A stretch of 64,000 nt of DNA from assembly GCF_023898315.1 (NCBI RefSeq), contig NC_064622.1:353815234-353879233 (forward strand), written 5' to 3'. Each line of letters starts with the position of its first letter. Within the stretch, counting starts at the first letter, position 1. A model generated the notes under the pieces. The model did no database searches. It was given only the letters and a program-made list of their open reading frames with translations, and was not told where the DNA came from. Shown here in pieces: positions 12,435 to 23,423 of the stretch. The DNA is from Schistocerca nitens. Its lineage: Eukaryota > Arthropoda > Insecta > Orthoptera > Acrididae. Both the position numbers and the translations under genes were made by a program.

Positions 12435-12605
12435 TTGAAGCAGGCAAAAAGGAATACAAACGTCTCCAAAATGAGATCGACAGGAAGTGAAAAATAGCTA
12501 AGCAGGAATGGCTAGAGGACAAATGTAAGGATGTAGAGGCTTATCTCACTAGGGGTAAGATACACGAAAATTAAAGAGGTCTTTGGAGAAAAGAGAACCA
12601 CTTGT

Positions 12606-13334
12606 ATGAATATCAGGAGCTCAGATGGAAACCCAGTTCTAAGCAAAGAAGGGAAAGCAGAAAGGTGGAAGGAGTATGTAGAGGGTCTATACAAGGGCGA
12701 CGTACTTGAGGACAATATTATGGAAATGGAAGAGGATGTAGATGAAGAAGAAATGGGAGATATGATACTGCGTGAAGAGTTTGACAGAGCACTGAAATAC
12801 CTGAGTCGAAACAAAGCCCCGGGAGTAGACAACATTCCATTAGAACTACTGACAGCCTTGGGAGAGCCAGTCCTGACAAAACTCTACCATCTGGTGAGCA
12901 AGATGTATGAGACAGGCGAAATACCCTCAGACTTCAAGAAGAATATAATAATGCCAATCCCAAAGAAAGCAGGTGTTGACAGATGTGAAAATTGCCGAAC
13001 TATCAGTTTAATAAGTCACAGCTGCAAAATACTAACGCGAATTCTTTACAGACGAATGGAAAAACTGGTAGAAGCCGACCTCGGGGAAGATCAGTTTGGA
13101 TTCCGTAGAAATATTGGAACACGTGAGGCAATACTGACCTTACGACTTATCTTAGAAGCTAGATTAAGGAAAGGCAAACCTACGTTTCTAGCATTTGGAG
13201 ACTTAGAGAAAGCTTTTGACAATGTTGACTGGAATACTCTCTTTCAAATTCTAAAGGTGGCAGGGGTAAAATACAGGGAGCGAAAGGCTATTTACAATTT
13301 GTACAGAAACCAGATGGCAGTTATAAGAGTCTAG
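12606..13334 (+). pseudogene. RTE reverse transcriptase, first half
   Basis: A 242-residue open stretch with RT blocks in order: 'NKAPGVDNIPLELL', 'NIIMPIPKKAG', 'NCRTISLISHSCKILTRIL', 'EDQFGFRRNIGTREAIL' and box A 'FLAFGDLEKAFDNVDW'. It stops after 'RNQMAVIRV'. A ~30-bp deletion near 13350 removes the expected 'GVRQGCSLSP' region. The FADD box follows in another segment at about 13464-13475. The method of spread is target-primed reverse transcription at a nicked site. Confidence 0.88.
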
Positions 13335-13374
13335 GGGCATGAAAGGGAAGGAATAACATCTCCCCGATGTTATT

Positions 13375-14227
13375 CAATCTGTATATTGAGCAAGCAGTAA
13401 ACGAAACAAAAGAAAAATTCTGAATAGGTATTAAAATCCATGGAACAGAAATAAAAACTTTGAGGTTCGCCGATGACATTGTAGTTCTGTCAGAGACAGC
13501 AAAGGACTTGGAAGAGCAGTAGTTGAATGGAATGGACAGTGTCTCGAAAGGAGGATAAGACGAACATCAACAAAAGCAAAACGAGGATAATGGAATGTAG
13601 TCGAATTAAGTAGGGTGATGCTGAGGGAATTAGATTAGGAAATGAGACACTTAAAGTAGTAAGGGAGTTTTGCTATTTGGGGAGCAAAATAACTGATGAT
13701 GGTCGAAGTAGAGAGGATATAAAATGTAGACTGGCAATGGCGAGGAAAACGTTTCTGAAGAAGAGAAATTTGTTAACATCGAGTATAGATGTGTCAGGAA
13801 GTCGTTTCTGAAAGTATTTGTATGGAGCGTAGCCATGTATGGAAGTGAAACATGGACGATAACTAGTATGGACAAGAAGGCAATAGAAGCTTTCGAAATG
13901 TGGTGCTACAGAAGAATGCTGAAGATTAGATAGGCAGATCATATAAATAATGAGGAGGTATTGAATAGGATTGGGGAGAAGAGAAGTTTGTGGCACAACT
14001 TGACTAGAAGAAGGAATCGGTTGGTAGGACATGTTCTGAGGCATCAAGGGATCACCAATTTAGTATTGGAGGGAAGCGTAGAGGGTAAAAATCGTAGCGG
14101 GAGATCAAGAGATGAATACACTAAACAGATTCAGAAGGATGTAGTTTTCTGCAGGTACTGGGAGACAAAGAAGCTTGCACAGGATAGAGTAGCATGGAGA
14201 GCTGCATCAAACCAGTCTCAGGACTGA
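13375..14227 (+). pseudogene. RTE reverse transcriptase, FADD box to C-terminus
   Basis: The stretch 'RFADDIVVLSETAKDLEE' carries the catalytic FADD. After several stops the C-terminal region 'SVAMYGSETWT', 'EMWCYRRMLKI' and 'RRRNRLVGHVLRHQGI' leads to the stop after 'AASNQSQD' at 14225-14227. The same C-terminus is seen in the copies ending at 23398, 24355 and 42615. Confidence 0.82.
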
Positions 14228-14256
14228 AGACCACAACAACAACAGGACAAAAGTAC

Positions 14257-14716
14257 ATAAATTTGTACGAGAAATCCTTATTGCCATCTGATGGTGGGCC
14301 TGGACCTGAAACTAACTGCCGACAAATAAATTACTCATTGAAAAATTGCGCATTGTTTTCCTCCTCAGTGATATTATTTGAAACCGCCCTCCTTCAACTC
14401 TTCTGCAACACTTACCTACTATATACTTGAAAGTTTTCTTCCATGTAACACAGGCACTATGACAAAGAACCACAGACTGGCATGGGACAAATGATACACT
14501 CCAAATCAGAGTGAAGAACAACCAGTGAGACGGCAAGTGCAGAGCAGCTGCCCACGCAGATGAATTACGCGAGATTGCAAAGCAGCTTCGGCAGAAGCGC
14601 TTACTGCGGCGGGTTTGTCAACGCGTCATCACGTGCGTTCGCCGAAATAGGTTTCTTCTCACTCAGCGAGTCACGTTGACGCGTCAAGTGTGGGTGGAAC
14701 TTCATGATAAAGGTTC
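14257..14716 (+). repeat. Unclassified repeat X, copy 1
   Basis: From 'ataaatttgtacgagaaatc' to about 'cgcgtcaagtgtgggt' this segment is matched in inverted orientation by 17672-18568 once the SINEs in that copy are removed. A short frame 'REIAKQLRQKRLLRR' is shared. Its two ends are not inverted repeats of each other, so it is not an ordinary TIR transposon. It starts a few bases after the RTE copy ends. Confidence 0.65.
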
Positions 14717-15143
14717 CACTTTTACTCGTGTTACGTAGCTCCTGAACATACGAACAGCAGCAGCTGATTCTCGTTTGGTGACACGTTAATCGCTAGATAA
14801 CATTCCGTCGAGTACAGCGCCCATTCCCGGAAACTACACCAACATCTAAGCGCAGCCGAGTACCTTACGGTGTGTGTTACTTCTGGAAACAGTTATCATT
14901 TCCCTCTTCCCTGCTGCATTAGCGATAGGAGCGTAGGAAGAAATTAGGGCCGATAAGCCTCCGTATGGGCGATAATTTCGATGATTTAGTCGTCGTCACA
15001 ATTTCTAGAAACTTATGTGGCAAGAAATAAATTGTTGTCCGACTCTTCTTAGAACATACGCTGTCGAAATAAATTATAATGGACAAGGCCTTTGTTGTAG
15101 CGACTGCCGTTGGAGTTTGTTGAGCATCTCCGTAAAATTCTCG

Positions 15144-15340
15144 CCGGCCGTTGTGTCCGAGCAGTTCTAGGCAGTAAGTCCGGAACCGCGCTGCTGCTAC
15201 GGTCGCAGGTTCGAATCCTGGCTCGGGCATGGATGTGTGTGATGTCCTTAGGTTAGTTAGGTTTAAGTACTTCTGTGTCTAGGGAACTGGTGACCGCAGA
15301 TGTTAAGTCCCATAGTGCTTAGAGCCATTTGAATCATTTT
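15144..15340 (+). mobile_element. SINE type A
   Basis: The target 'aaaattctcg' is duplicated at 15134-15143 and 15341-15350. Full-length body with B box 'ggttcgaatcc'. Inserted in a LINE 3' region. Confidence 0.92.
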
Positions 15341-15480
15341 AAAATTCTCGCGCCGACTAAACCATCCCGTGACGAAACGCGTCGCTCTTCGTGCGATCTT
15401 CCTTATTTCTTCTATTAATCCTACTTGTAAGTTGATTGGCGACTCCATGGAGTGTCCTGTGCACCACGACCAGATAATGG

Positions 15481-15577
15481 ATATACTTGGAAGGAGAGAC
15501 AGCATTGGTCGTATTTTTTTTGTTTTATTAATAAAACAAAAAAATACGACCAATGCTGTCTCTCCTTCCAAGTATAT
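15481..15577. repeat. 97-bp near-perfect palindrome with no loop
   Basis: The arm starting 'atatacttggaaggagagac' is followed at once by its reverse complement ending 'tctccttccaagtatat'. The centre is 'attaat'. The only difference is one T in an 8-versus-7 homopolymer. It interrupts LINE sequence. Confidence 0.9.
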
Positions 15578-16107
15578 CTTCTTGTAAGTGTCTCAGACTG
15601 AAAAAAACTCAAGAATCAGTGGAGCAAGTATTTTGTAATCGACTCCTAGCCATATTACTGTAGTTACTGTTGCCAGTAAAGTGTCGCCAACAGTCTAATC
15701 GCACAGTAGTTAATTTCACTTCCAGACGTGCAATACATTACATTTGTTTACATTCAAGGTCAAAAACTCTCGAAGTTCATGGCCCATTTATTTCATTTTT
15801 CTTCACGATACTCCAACAAACGTTCTGACCTAAATAGGGTAAATTGTTAGCAAACTTCCGAGAAGTTCTACATCAATTTACTTCAAATGTTTTCACGATA
15901 TTCCAATAAATATTTGGAAATGGGATTCATATATTTTTAATATATATAACACGAGGTCACACTCTAAGACAAAAAAAGATGCACCATGAAGGAATTATCG
16001 AAATGGGACGGAAATCGGTAGATGTGACGTACATGTACATATAAAGAGATTATTACAATTTCAGAAAAATTGATCATTTATCAAAGAGAAACCGCTTCAC
16101 AAATTGA

Positions 16108-16437
16108 ACTCTCCTCCCGAACAGGCCATGAAGGCCCAAAGGTACCGACCGCCTGCCGTGTCATCCTCAGACTACAGGCGTCACTGGATGCGAATATGGA
16201 GGGGCATGTGGTCAGCACATCGCTCTCCCGGCCGTATGTCAGTTTCCGAGACCGGAGCCGCTACTTCTCAATCAAGTAGCTCCTCAGTTTGCCTCACAAG
16301 GGCTGAGTGCACCCCACTTGCCAACAGCACTCGGCAGACCGGATGGTCACCCATCGCACTGATAGCCCATCCCAACAACGCTTAACTTCGGTGATCTGAC
16401 GGAACCGGTGTTAGCACTGCGGCAAGGCCGCTGGCTC
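16108..16437 (-). mobile_element. 5S rRNA-derived SINE
   Basis: The minus strand reads like a 5S gene at its head: 'ccgaagttaagcg' and 'gggtgaccatcc' blocks, the internal polymerase III region of 5S rRNA, followed by a non-5S body. The target 'cttcacaaattga' is duplicated at 16095-16107 and 16438-16450. Three further copies are in the window. Confidence 0.88.
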
Positions 16438-16543
16438 CTTCACAAATTGAGCAAGTCAATAATTAGTTGGCCGGTCTGTGGTCCTTATGTAAGCAGTTAT
16501 TTGACTTGGCATTGATTCATAGAGTTGTTAGTTATCCTCCTGA

Positions 16544-16735
16544 GCCAGTCGGAGTGGCCGAGCGGTTCTAGGCGCTACAGTCTGGAACCGCGCGACCGCT
16601 ACGATCGCAGGTTCGAAACCTGCGTCGGGCATGGATGTGTGTGATGTCCTTAGGTTAGTTAGGTTTAAGTAGTTCTAGCTTCTAGGGGCCTGATGACCTC
16701 AGAAGTTAAGTCCCATAGTGCTCAGAGCCATTTTT
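16544..16735 (+). mobile_element. SINE type A
   Basis: Flanked by near-identical 'tatcctcctgag' (16533-16544) and 'tatcatcctgag' (16736-16747). Inserted in Tc1-like family Q. Confidence 0.87.
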
Positions 16736-16808
16736 TATCATCCTGAGGAATGTCGTGCCGAATTCTGTCCAATTGGGGCATTAGATCGTCAAAATCTCGA
16801 TCTGGTTG

Positions 16809-16851
16809 GTTGGTTGGTTGGTTGTTGGGATGTTTAAGGGGGACTAAACAG
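16809..16851 (+). mobile_element. 43-bp SINE 3' fragment with its own TSD
   Basis: A (TTGG)n stretch plus 'aagggggactaaacagc' resembles the tail of a tRNA-derived SINE. It is flanked by 'gatctggttg' at 16799-16808 and 16852-16861, so it appears to be an extremely 5'-truncated insertion. Confidence 0.65.
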
Positions 16852-17936
16852 CTAAGATCTGGTTGCAGGGCCCTGCCCATTATGTTCCAAACGTTAGTTG
16901 GAGAGAGATCCGGAGACCAGACTGGTCAAGGCAGAGCTCGGCAAGCTCGAAGACAAGCAGCAGAATCTCTCGCTGTGTGCGGGCGGGCAGTATCTTGCTG
17001 AAATGTAACCCTAGGATGGCTTTCCATGAAGGGCAACAAAACGGGGCGTAAAATATCGTCGCCGAGGATGACAATCAAAGGGCAATGGACAGATATGGCC
17101 TCCCAGACCATCCCTACTGGTTGTCGGGCCGTATGGCGGGCGACCGTCTGGTTGGTGTTCCACTGCTGTCCAGTCCGTCTCCAGACACGTCATCGGGGCT
17201 CGATTCGAAACGCAACTCATCACTTAAGATAGTTCTACTCCAGTCAATGACATTCCAGGCCGAATGAACCCGACACCACTGCAAACAGAATAAAACTTCA
17301 GGGGCTGAGAAGGTGTGTGAAGTTGTTGTAGTGATTACAAAATCGAGTCAAATTTACGAAGAACTGGTCAGTTTGAGCCATGTACACATGCACTGATTCA
17401 GTTTGGAAGGATGTAATCAAGCCGTTTCACCTTCTCCTGAAGCAATCTGGCCCATAAACATTGTAACTGATCCTTGATAGTCTGAATACTGTCGATGGGA
17501 CAGACTTGACTCCCGAGCTGGCCCCGCACATGTTCTACGAATACCTCAACATCACACAGACGGTGACTAAAGACACGTACCACGTGTGGACGAGCATTGT
17601 CCTGTTGAAAAGTGGTACCCCAGTACTGTCCCATGAGAGAAAACACATGAGGACGCTGGATGTATGCACGTTGTGCCACCAGCACTTGATGCGTCAACGT
17701 GACTCGCTAAGTGAGAAGAAATCTATTTCGGCGAACGCACGTAATGACGCGTTGACAAGTCCGCCGCAGTAAGCGTTTCTGCCGAAGCTGCTTTGCAATA
17801 TCGCGTAATCGATCAGCGTGGTTAGCTGCTTTACACTTCCCTTCTCACTGGCTGTTCTTCACTCTGGTTTGGAGTGTATCATTTGTTCCATGCCAGTCTG
17901 TAGTCCTTCGTCACAGTGCCTGTGTCACACGGAAGA

Positions 17937-18127
17937 GCCTGCCGGAGTGGCCGTGCGGTTCTGGGCGCTACAGTCTGGAGCCGAGCAACCGCTACGGTCG
18001 CAGGTTCGAATCCTGCCTCGGGCATGGATGTGTGTGATGTCCTTAGGTTAGTTAGGTTTAAGTAGTTCTAAGTTCTAGGCGACTGATGACCTCAGAAGTT
18101 AAGTCGCATAGTGCTCAGAGACACACA
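17937..18127 (+). mobile_element. SINE type A
   Basis: 'cacacggaaga' flanks it at 17926-17936 and 18128-18138. The same 11-mer recurs after the neighbouring SINE. Confidence 0.9.
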
Positions 18128-18138
18128 CACACGGAAGA

Positions 18139-18380
18139 TGGTTGGTTGGTTGGTTGTTTCGAGGAAGGAGACCAGACAGCGAGGTCATCGGTCTCATCAG
18201 ATTAGGGAAGGACGGGGAAGGAAGTCAGCCGTGCCCTTTGAAAGGAACCATCCCGGCATTTGCCTGGAGTGATCTAGGGAAATCACGGAAAACCTAAATC
18301 AGGATGGCCGGACGCGGGATTGAACCGTCGTCCTCCCGAATGCGAGTCCAGTGTCTAACCACTGCGCCACCTCGCTCGGT
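18139..18380 (-). mobile_element. tRNA-derived SINE (type B)
   Basis: The minus strand reads a tRNA-like head 'gtggcgcagtggttagacac' and ends in (CCAA)n. It shares the 11-bp target 'cacacggaaga' at 18128-18138 and 18381-18391. A second copy lies at 59857-60094. Confidence 0.9.
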
Positions 18381-19624
18381 CACACGGAAGAAAACTCTCA
18401 AGTATATAGTAGGCAAGTGTTGCAGAAGAGTCGCAGAAGGGTGATTTCAAAGAGTATGAGGAAGAAAACAATGCACAATTTTTGAATGAGTAATTTATTT
18501 GCTGGAAGTTAGTTTCAGATCCAGGCCCACCATCAGATTGAAATAAGGATTTATCGTACAAATTTATGCCGTTAGAGTTCCCTCGACCATTACCAGCAGT
18601 AACAAGACGTCATACACAATGGCTCCCCACACCATGACGTCAGGAGTAAGATGGTTGTGCGCCATCAAAACTTTGGAAGAATGATTCCTCTGCACAGGTC
18701 TCCGCCATACTTGCTGACCATGGTCATCCGCGGTAGAGCAGAACCGTGATTCACCGCTGAAAAAGAACAGCCGCCATTCACCTGCAGCCCACGCTTTCCG
18801 CTCACCGTATCAGTCCAAACGCCACTCTTTGGTTTGCGGTGTCCACTGGAGTCTACGCATGGGACGGTATCAACCACCCAACGGTGCGAGGAGGCACAGA
18901 ATGTTTCAGGGGTCCATTATTTGCGCTCAGATGGCGTATGCATATGTGAAGGGGTTACTATGTGCTTAGTATTCAATACGGCGAATCTCCCTTGTGGTGG
19001 TCAAAAGTGGTCGACCAGAACATTCAAGACGAGCATGATACTCGTCACGCTCCGATGCACTGCGACATCGGGCCACTGCCACATCCGATTGTTCCATAAA
19101 TCTGGATACTGCACTATTCGACCAGACGGCCAAAAGTAGATCGACAGTGACACACGATTTAAATTCTATCAGGTGCCGATAATGCTGCCTCCTACCAATA
19201 CAGGCATCTCCGTGTCCTTCACAGTGACCATTCGACCACTGACGCTTTTCACGCCCTTATATACCCTAGCAGAGCTGGTAACAACACTAAGCAGGAACAA
19301 CGCTACTGTACGAAGTTAACTCTTACATTCGAGCATGTCTTCTGCATGCTTCACTTTTATTGTCAGGCAGTGTATGTGACTTTCAGAAATTTTGAGTGTG
19401 TTTTGTTCGAATTAAGTCATCAAATTTCATACTTTTACGAATCACGTTGACAAGAAATGCCGTTTTCCGAACCAGATAGAGACTTGAAAGTAATCTTCCA
19501 TGGTTACAGAGTGCGGTGCGCTCGGATAGCTGCCTGTAGATACTACTGGTCGCGAACACGTCACAAGTTTGGACAAAAAACATCAGATGCTAATTAAAAT
19601 CTTACTCTAAGTTAACGCATCTGT

Positions 19625-20117
19625 GGGAGTGGTTATAAGTAAAGTGCAGCACTCACAGAGGTCCAGTGTGGGCTGTAATTACCATATGGCAACGAAACTT
19701 GGTAAATATGCTAATGTCTTAATGCGGAACCGGATACACTGGAAAAAGTTAGTTCCTATTTTGGCCACCAGGTACAGATATGGCAGTGTGAATGCAAGAA
19801 AGACGTATATAAATATTTTCATATGTAATAGATTAGAAACGGGATGTGGGCAGAAGAGCAAAAACAAGCGAGAAAGGCGCAACGTTGATTTCATTACTAA
19901 CCGCTGATTACACAGTTTGTTCAATATGAGCACCGGAGACGTCGACCAGATGCTCTACTGCGTCAATTTGCACATGGTGGCCAAAATTGGAACTAATTTT
20001 TCTCGAGCGTAAATCGGTTCTGCTTTAACGCATTACCACATTTACCAAGTTTCGCTGCCGTACGATAAGTACATCCTACAGTAGACCTCCGTGAGTAGTT
20101 GCACTTAACTGTCGCCA
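19625..20117. mobile_element. MITE of the DD41D mariner-like family
   Basis: Ends 'gggagtggttataagtaaag' and its diverged counterpart near 20117, plus ~150 bp next to each, match the ends of the element at 48904-52012. The transposase is missing, so this ~490-bp copy depends on one encoded elsewhere. Confidence 0.78.
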
Positions 20118-20392
20118 ATCGCTATAAGTTTTTAGTATAAGGAAGACTGTGGAAGATGCGTTACATCAAATGCTTAAAACCAAGGTTGATCGGAGTAAAA
20201 AATTTGTGAACATTAAACATCTTTACAACAATATGTTTCTGTGATTGTAACGTTTTATGTCAAAGACACCTAAGAACCTTCCTTTTAAGCGTTTGCTGTA
20301 GCTTTCAAAGAATGCAAAAATGCTCTGTCAACAACATAACAATTCGATATCCTGTGACAAACACGTGAACACGGAGAAAATGCCTAATGATT

Positions 20393-21689
20393 AACGTGGC
20401 ATGGACTCGATTAATGTCTGAAGTAGTGCTGGAGATGACACCATGAATCCTGCAGGGCTGTCCATAAATACGTAAGAGTACGAGGGGTGAAGATCACTTC
20501 TGAACAGCACGTTGCAAAGCATCCCAGATATGCCCAATAATGTTCATGTCTGGGGAGTTTGGTGGCCAACGGAAGTGTTTAAACTCAGAAGAGTGTTGAT
20601 GCAGCCACTCTGTAGCAATTATGGACGTGTGGGGTGTTGCATTGTCCTGCTGGAATTTCCCAAGTCCGTCGGAATGCACAATGGACATGAATGGATACAG
20701 GTAACCCGACAGGATGCTTAAGTACGTGCCACCCGTCAGAGTCGTATCTAGATGTATCAGGGGTCCCTTATCACTCCACGCCCCATACCATTACAGAACC
20801 TTCACCAGCTTGAATAGTCCCCTGCAGACTCTGTAGCAATTATGGACGTGTGGGGTGTTGCATTGTCCTGCTGGAATTTCCCAAGTCCGTCGGAATGCAC
20901 AATGGACACGAATGGATACAGATAATCCGACAGGATGCTTTAGTACGTGCCACCCGTCAGAGTCGTATCTAGACGTATCAGGGGTCCCTTATCACTCCAC
21001 GCCCCACACCGTTACAGAACCTTCACCAGCTTGAATAGTCCCCTGCAGACATGCAGGGTACATGGTTTCATGAGGTTGTCTCCATACCTGTACACGTCCA
21101 TCCGCTCGATAAAATTTGAAACGAGACTTTTCCGACCAACAGGTGAGGCGTAAAACTTTGTGTAGTGCAGTCATCAGGGGTACAAAAGTGGGTATTCGGC
21201 TCCGAAAGCCCATATCGATCATGTTTCGTTGAATGGTTCGCACACTGACACTTGTTGGTGGCCCAGCATTGAAATCTGCAGCCATTTGCGAAAGGGTTGC
21301 ACTTCTTTCATGCTGAACGATTTTCTTTAGTCGTCGCTTTTACAATCGGATCTTTTACCGGCCGCAGCGATGTCGGAGATTTTATGTTGTAGTATCGGAT
21401 TCCTGATATTCACGGTTCACTCGTTAAAAGGTCGTACGCGAAAATCCTCACTTCTTTCTTACCTCTGATATGCTGTGTCCCATCGCTCGTACATTGACTG
21501 TAACATAGCGTTTAAACTCACTTAAATCTTGATAACCTGTCATTGTAGCAACAGTAACCAACCAATCAACTGCCCCAACAACTTGTTGTCTTATATATGC
21601 GTTGCCGACTGCAGCGCCGTCTCCTGGCTGTTTACTTATCTCTGTATTTGCATACGCAAGCCTTTACCAGTTTCTTTGGCGCTTCAGTG
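20393..21689 (-). mobile_element. Tc1-like element (family P), left end missing
   Basis: Minus-strand Tc1 sequence with the 5' terminus ending 'tttggcgcttcagtg' at 21689. C-terminal frame 20494-20688 reads 'FQQDNATPHTSIIATEWLHQ' and 'NSPDMNIIGHIWDAL' (G for the catalytic E). N-terminal frame 20992-21285 reads 'MAADFNAGPPTSVSVRTIQR' and 'RSRIPTFVPLMTALHKVLRL'. The body holds a 221-bp tandem duplication. A plus-strand copy of the family is at 31399-32938. Confidence 0.82.
20608..21049. repeat. 221-bp tandem duplication inside a Tc1-like transposase
   Basis: 20608-20828 is repeated directly as 20829-21049 with about six differences. The unit covers the catalytic-core coding region around the second aspartate. 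Confidence 0.92.
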
Positions 21690-21839
21690 AAGCAGCTATA
21701 TTCCGAGAAGTTAGATGCAAAGTCATTGGAAGAAAGGCGTTGTTTAAAGAAGAATTCGAGTTAGATAACACAATAAATCTATGGCCACCGTCGTGTATGA
21801 TGAGCGGGGACTAAGGGTATACAATTAGAGAGACTAGTT

Positions 21840-22236
21840 GGCGAAGGTACCTACACATAAATATGGAGTGTGTCCACGCTTCACATCCATGCAGGCTTCA
21901 TTTGTGCTGGGGACGCTTTCCATGAGGTCTCTGAACGTCTATTGAGGAATGACACCCCATTTTTCCTCTAGAGCCGAAACAGGAGCGATAGTGATGTTGG
22001 ACGCTGGGGTCTATAGCGACATCTCGACGATGTCCCATTGCGTTTAGGTCGGATTTCTGGCCAGGCCAGCCCATTTCAGGAATGCTATTGTCCACAAACG
22101 CCAGCTCTGTCCCCCACAGAACATACGTGGGACCAGCTAAGACGTCAGCTTCATTGTAGTATCAGTAAGCAGGATATCAAGTCTCGGGTATAACAAGTGT
22201 GAGACATCTTGCCTCAGGACAGGATATAGCGGCTTT
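21840..22236 (-). pseudogene. Tc1-like transposase fragment
   Basis: The minus-strand frame at 21898-22095 gives 'IPEMGWPGQKSDLNAMGHRRDV', a decayed form of the Tc1 'WPAKSPDLNPIEHxWD' block. The RTE copy L2 inserted at its edge with a TSD. Sequence at 23434-23830 may be its continuation but is too diverged to assign. Confidence 0.5.
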
Positions 22237-22246
22237 ATGACACCGT

Positions 22247-23423
22247 AGAAATACTGGAACACGTGAGGCAATACTGACCTTACGACTTATCTTAGAAGAA
22301 AGATTAAGGAAAGGCAAACCTACGTTTCTAGCATTTGTAGATTTAGAGAAAGCTTTTGACAATGTTGACTGGAATACTCTCTTTCAAATTCTAAAGGTGG
22401 CTGGGGTAAAATACAGGGAGCGAAAGGCTATTTACAATTTGTACAGAAACCAGATGGCAGTTATAAGAGTCGAGGGACATGAAAGGGAAGCAGTGATTGG
22501 GAAGGGAGTAAGACAGGGTTGCAGCCTCTCCCCGATGTTATTCAATCTGTATATTGAGCAAGCAGTAAAGGAAACAAAAGAAAAATTCTGAATAGGTATT
22601 AAAATCCATGGAACAGAAATAAAAACCTTGAGGTTCGCCGATGACATTGTAATTCTGTCAGAGACAGCAAAGGACTTGGAAGAGCAGTTGAACGGAATGG
22701 ATGGTGTCTTGAAGGGAGGATATAAGATGAACATCAACAAAAGCAAAACGAGGATAGTGGAATGTAGTCGAATTAAGTCGGGTGATGTTGAGGGTATTAG
22801 ATTAGGAAATGAGACACTTAAAGTAGTAAAGGAGTTTTGCTATTTGGGGAGCAAAATAACTGATGATGGTAGAAGTAGAGAGGATATAAAATGTAGACTG
22901 GCAATGGCAAGGAAAGCGTTTCTGAAGAAGAGAAATTTGTTAACATCGAATATACATTTAAGTGTCAGGAAGTCATTTCTGAAAGTATTTGTATGGAGTG
23001 TAGCCATGTATGGAAGTGAAACATGGACGGTAAATAGTTTGGACAAGAAGAGAATAGAAGCTTTCGAAATGTGGTGCTACAGAAGAATGCTGAAGATTAG
23101 ATGGGTAGATCACATAACTAATGAGGAGGTACTGAATAGGATTGGGGAGAAGAGGAGTTTGTGGCACAACTTGACCAGAAGAAGGGATCGGTTGGTAGGA
23201 CATGTTCTGAGGCATCAAGGAATCACCAATTTAGTATTGGAGGGCAGCGTGGAGGGTAAAAATCGTAGGGGGAGACCAAGAGATGAATACACTAAGCAGA
23301 TTCAGAAGGATGTAGGTTGCAGTAGGTACTGGGAGATGAAGAAGCTTGCACAGGATAGAGTAGCATGGAGAGCTGCATCAAACCAGTCTCAGGACTGAAG
23401 ACCACAACAACAACAACAACAAC
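22247..23423 (+). mobile_element. RTE-type LINE, 5'-truncated (copy L2)
   Basis: The target 'atgacaccgt' is duplicated at 22237-22246 and 23424-23433. The copy starts within RT ('TGTREAILTLRLIL') and ends in a (CAA)n tail. RT sequence is well preserved with one in-frame TGA in 'KEKF*IGIK' near 22588. Confidence 0.93.
22397..23398 (+). pseudogene. RTE reverse transcriptase C-terminal half
   Basis: Segments in order: 'KAFDNVDW' (box A, just upstream), 'GVRQGCSLSPMLFNLYI', then after one TGA stop 'RFADDIVILSETAKDLEEQL' with the catalytic FADD, 'GGYKMNINKSKT', 'EFCYLGSKITDDGRS', 'SVAMYGSETWTVNSL' and the end 'RAASNQSQD'. The 256-residue open part at 22628-23398 is the longest intact RTE stretch in the window. 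Truncation removes endonuclease and early RT, so the copy is dead on arrival, with little decay since. Confidence 0.9.

Larger units (their letters stand above)
11948..14243 (+). mobile_element. RTE-type LINE, 5'-truncated (copy L1)
   Basis: The 8-bp target 'aggacaaa' is duplicated at 11940-11947 and 14244-14251. The insert runs from mid-endonuclease to the 3' end, finishing in the (ACA)n-like tail 'gaccacaacaacaac' typical of this family here. Endonuclease, RT and C-terminal segments are all recognisable, but stops and small deletions break the frame. Confidence 0.9.
14860..15660 (-). mobile_element. CR1/Jockey-like LINE 3' portion
   Basis: On the minus strand, 'EEIRKIARRATRFVTGWFSRR' and 'EFYGDAQQTPTAVATTKAL' match the C-terminal end of the LINE family also seen at 1215-5230. 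The lower part, to about 14860, is its 3' untranslated region. A SINE (15144-15340) and a palindromic insert (15481-15577) interrupt it. Confidence 0.7.
15959..17290 (-). mobile_element. Tc1-like element (family Q), copy 1, with three insertions
   Basis: The left end ('actctaagacaaaaaaagat' region) and interior match the element at 45195-46560. Minus-strand frames keep 'VLLPFMESHPRVTFQQDTARPHT', cited here as a Tc1 second-aspartate block, in pieces. It hosts a 5S-SINE, a type A SINE and a 43-bp SINE tail. The right end is only approximate. Confidence 0.7.
17672..18568 (-). repeat. Unclassified repeat X, copy 2, with two SINEs
   Basis: Inverted counterpart of 14257-14716. It interrupts a Tc1-like transposase, with 'tgcc' on both sides as a possible 4-bp duplication. 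SINEs at 17937-18127 and 18139-18380 lie inside. Confidence 0.65.
17300..19372 (-). mobile_element. Tc1-like element (family U) split by repeat X
   Basis: The high-coordinate end finishes 'attgtcaggcagtg' with TA at 19373-19374. The minus strand carries N-terminal and middle transposase sequence (about 19330-18569). After repeat X, the C-terminal part at 17398-17671 has 'FQQDNARPHVVRVFSHRLC'. The reading crosses the insertion exactly at the 'VEGTLTA' block. The left end could not be placed precisely. Multiple frame changes. Confidence 0.7.
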
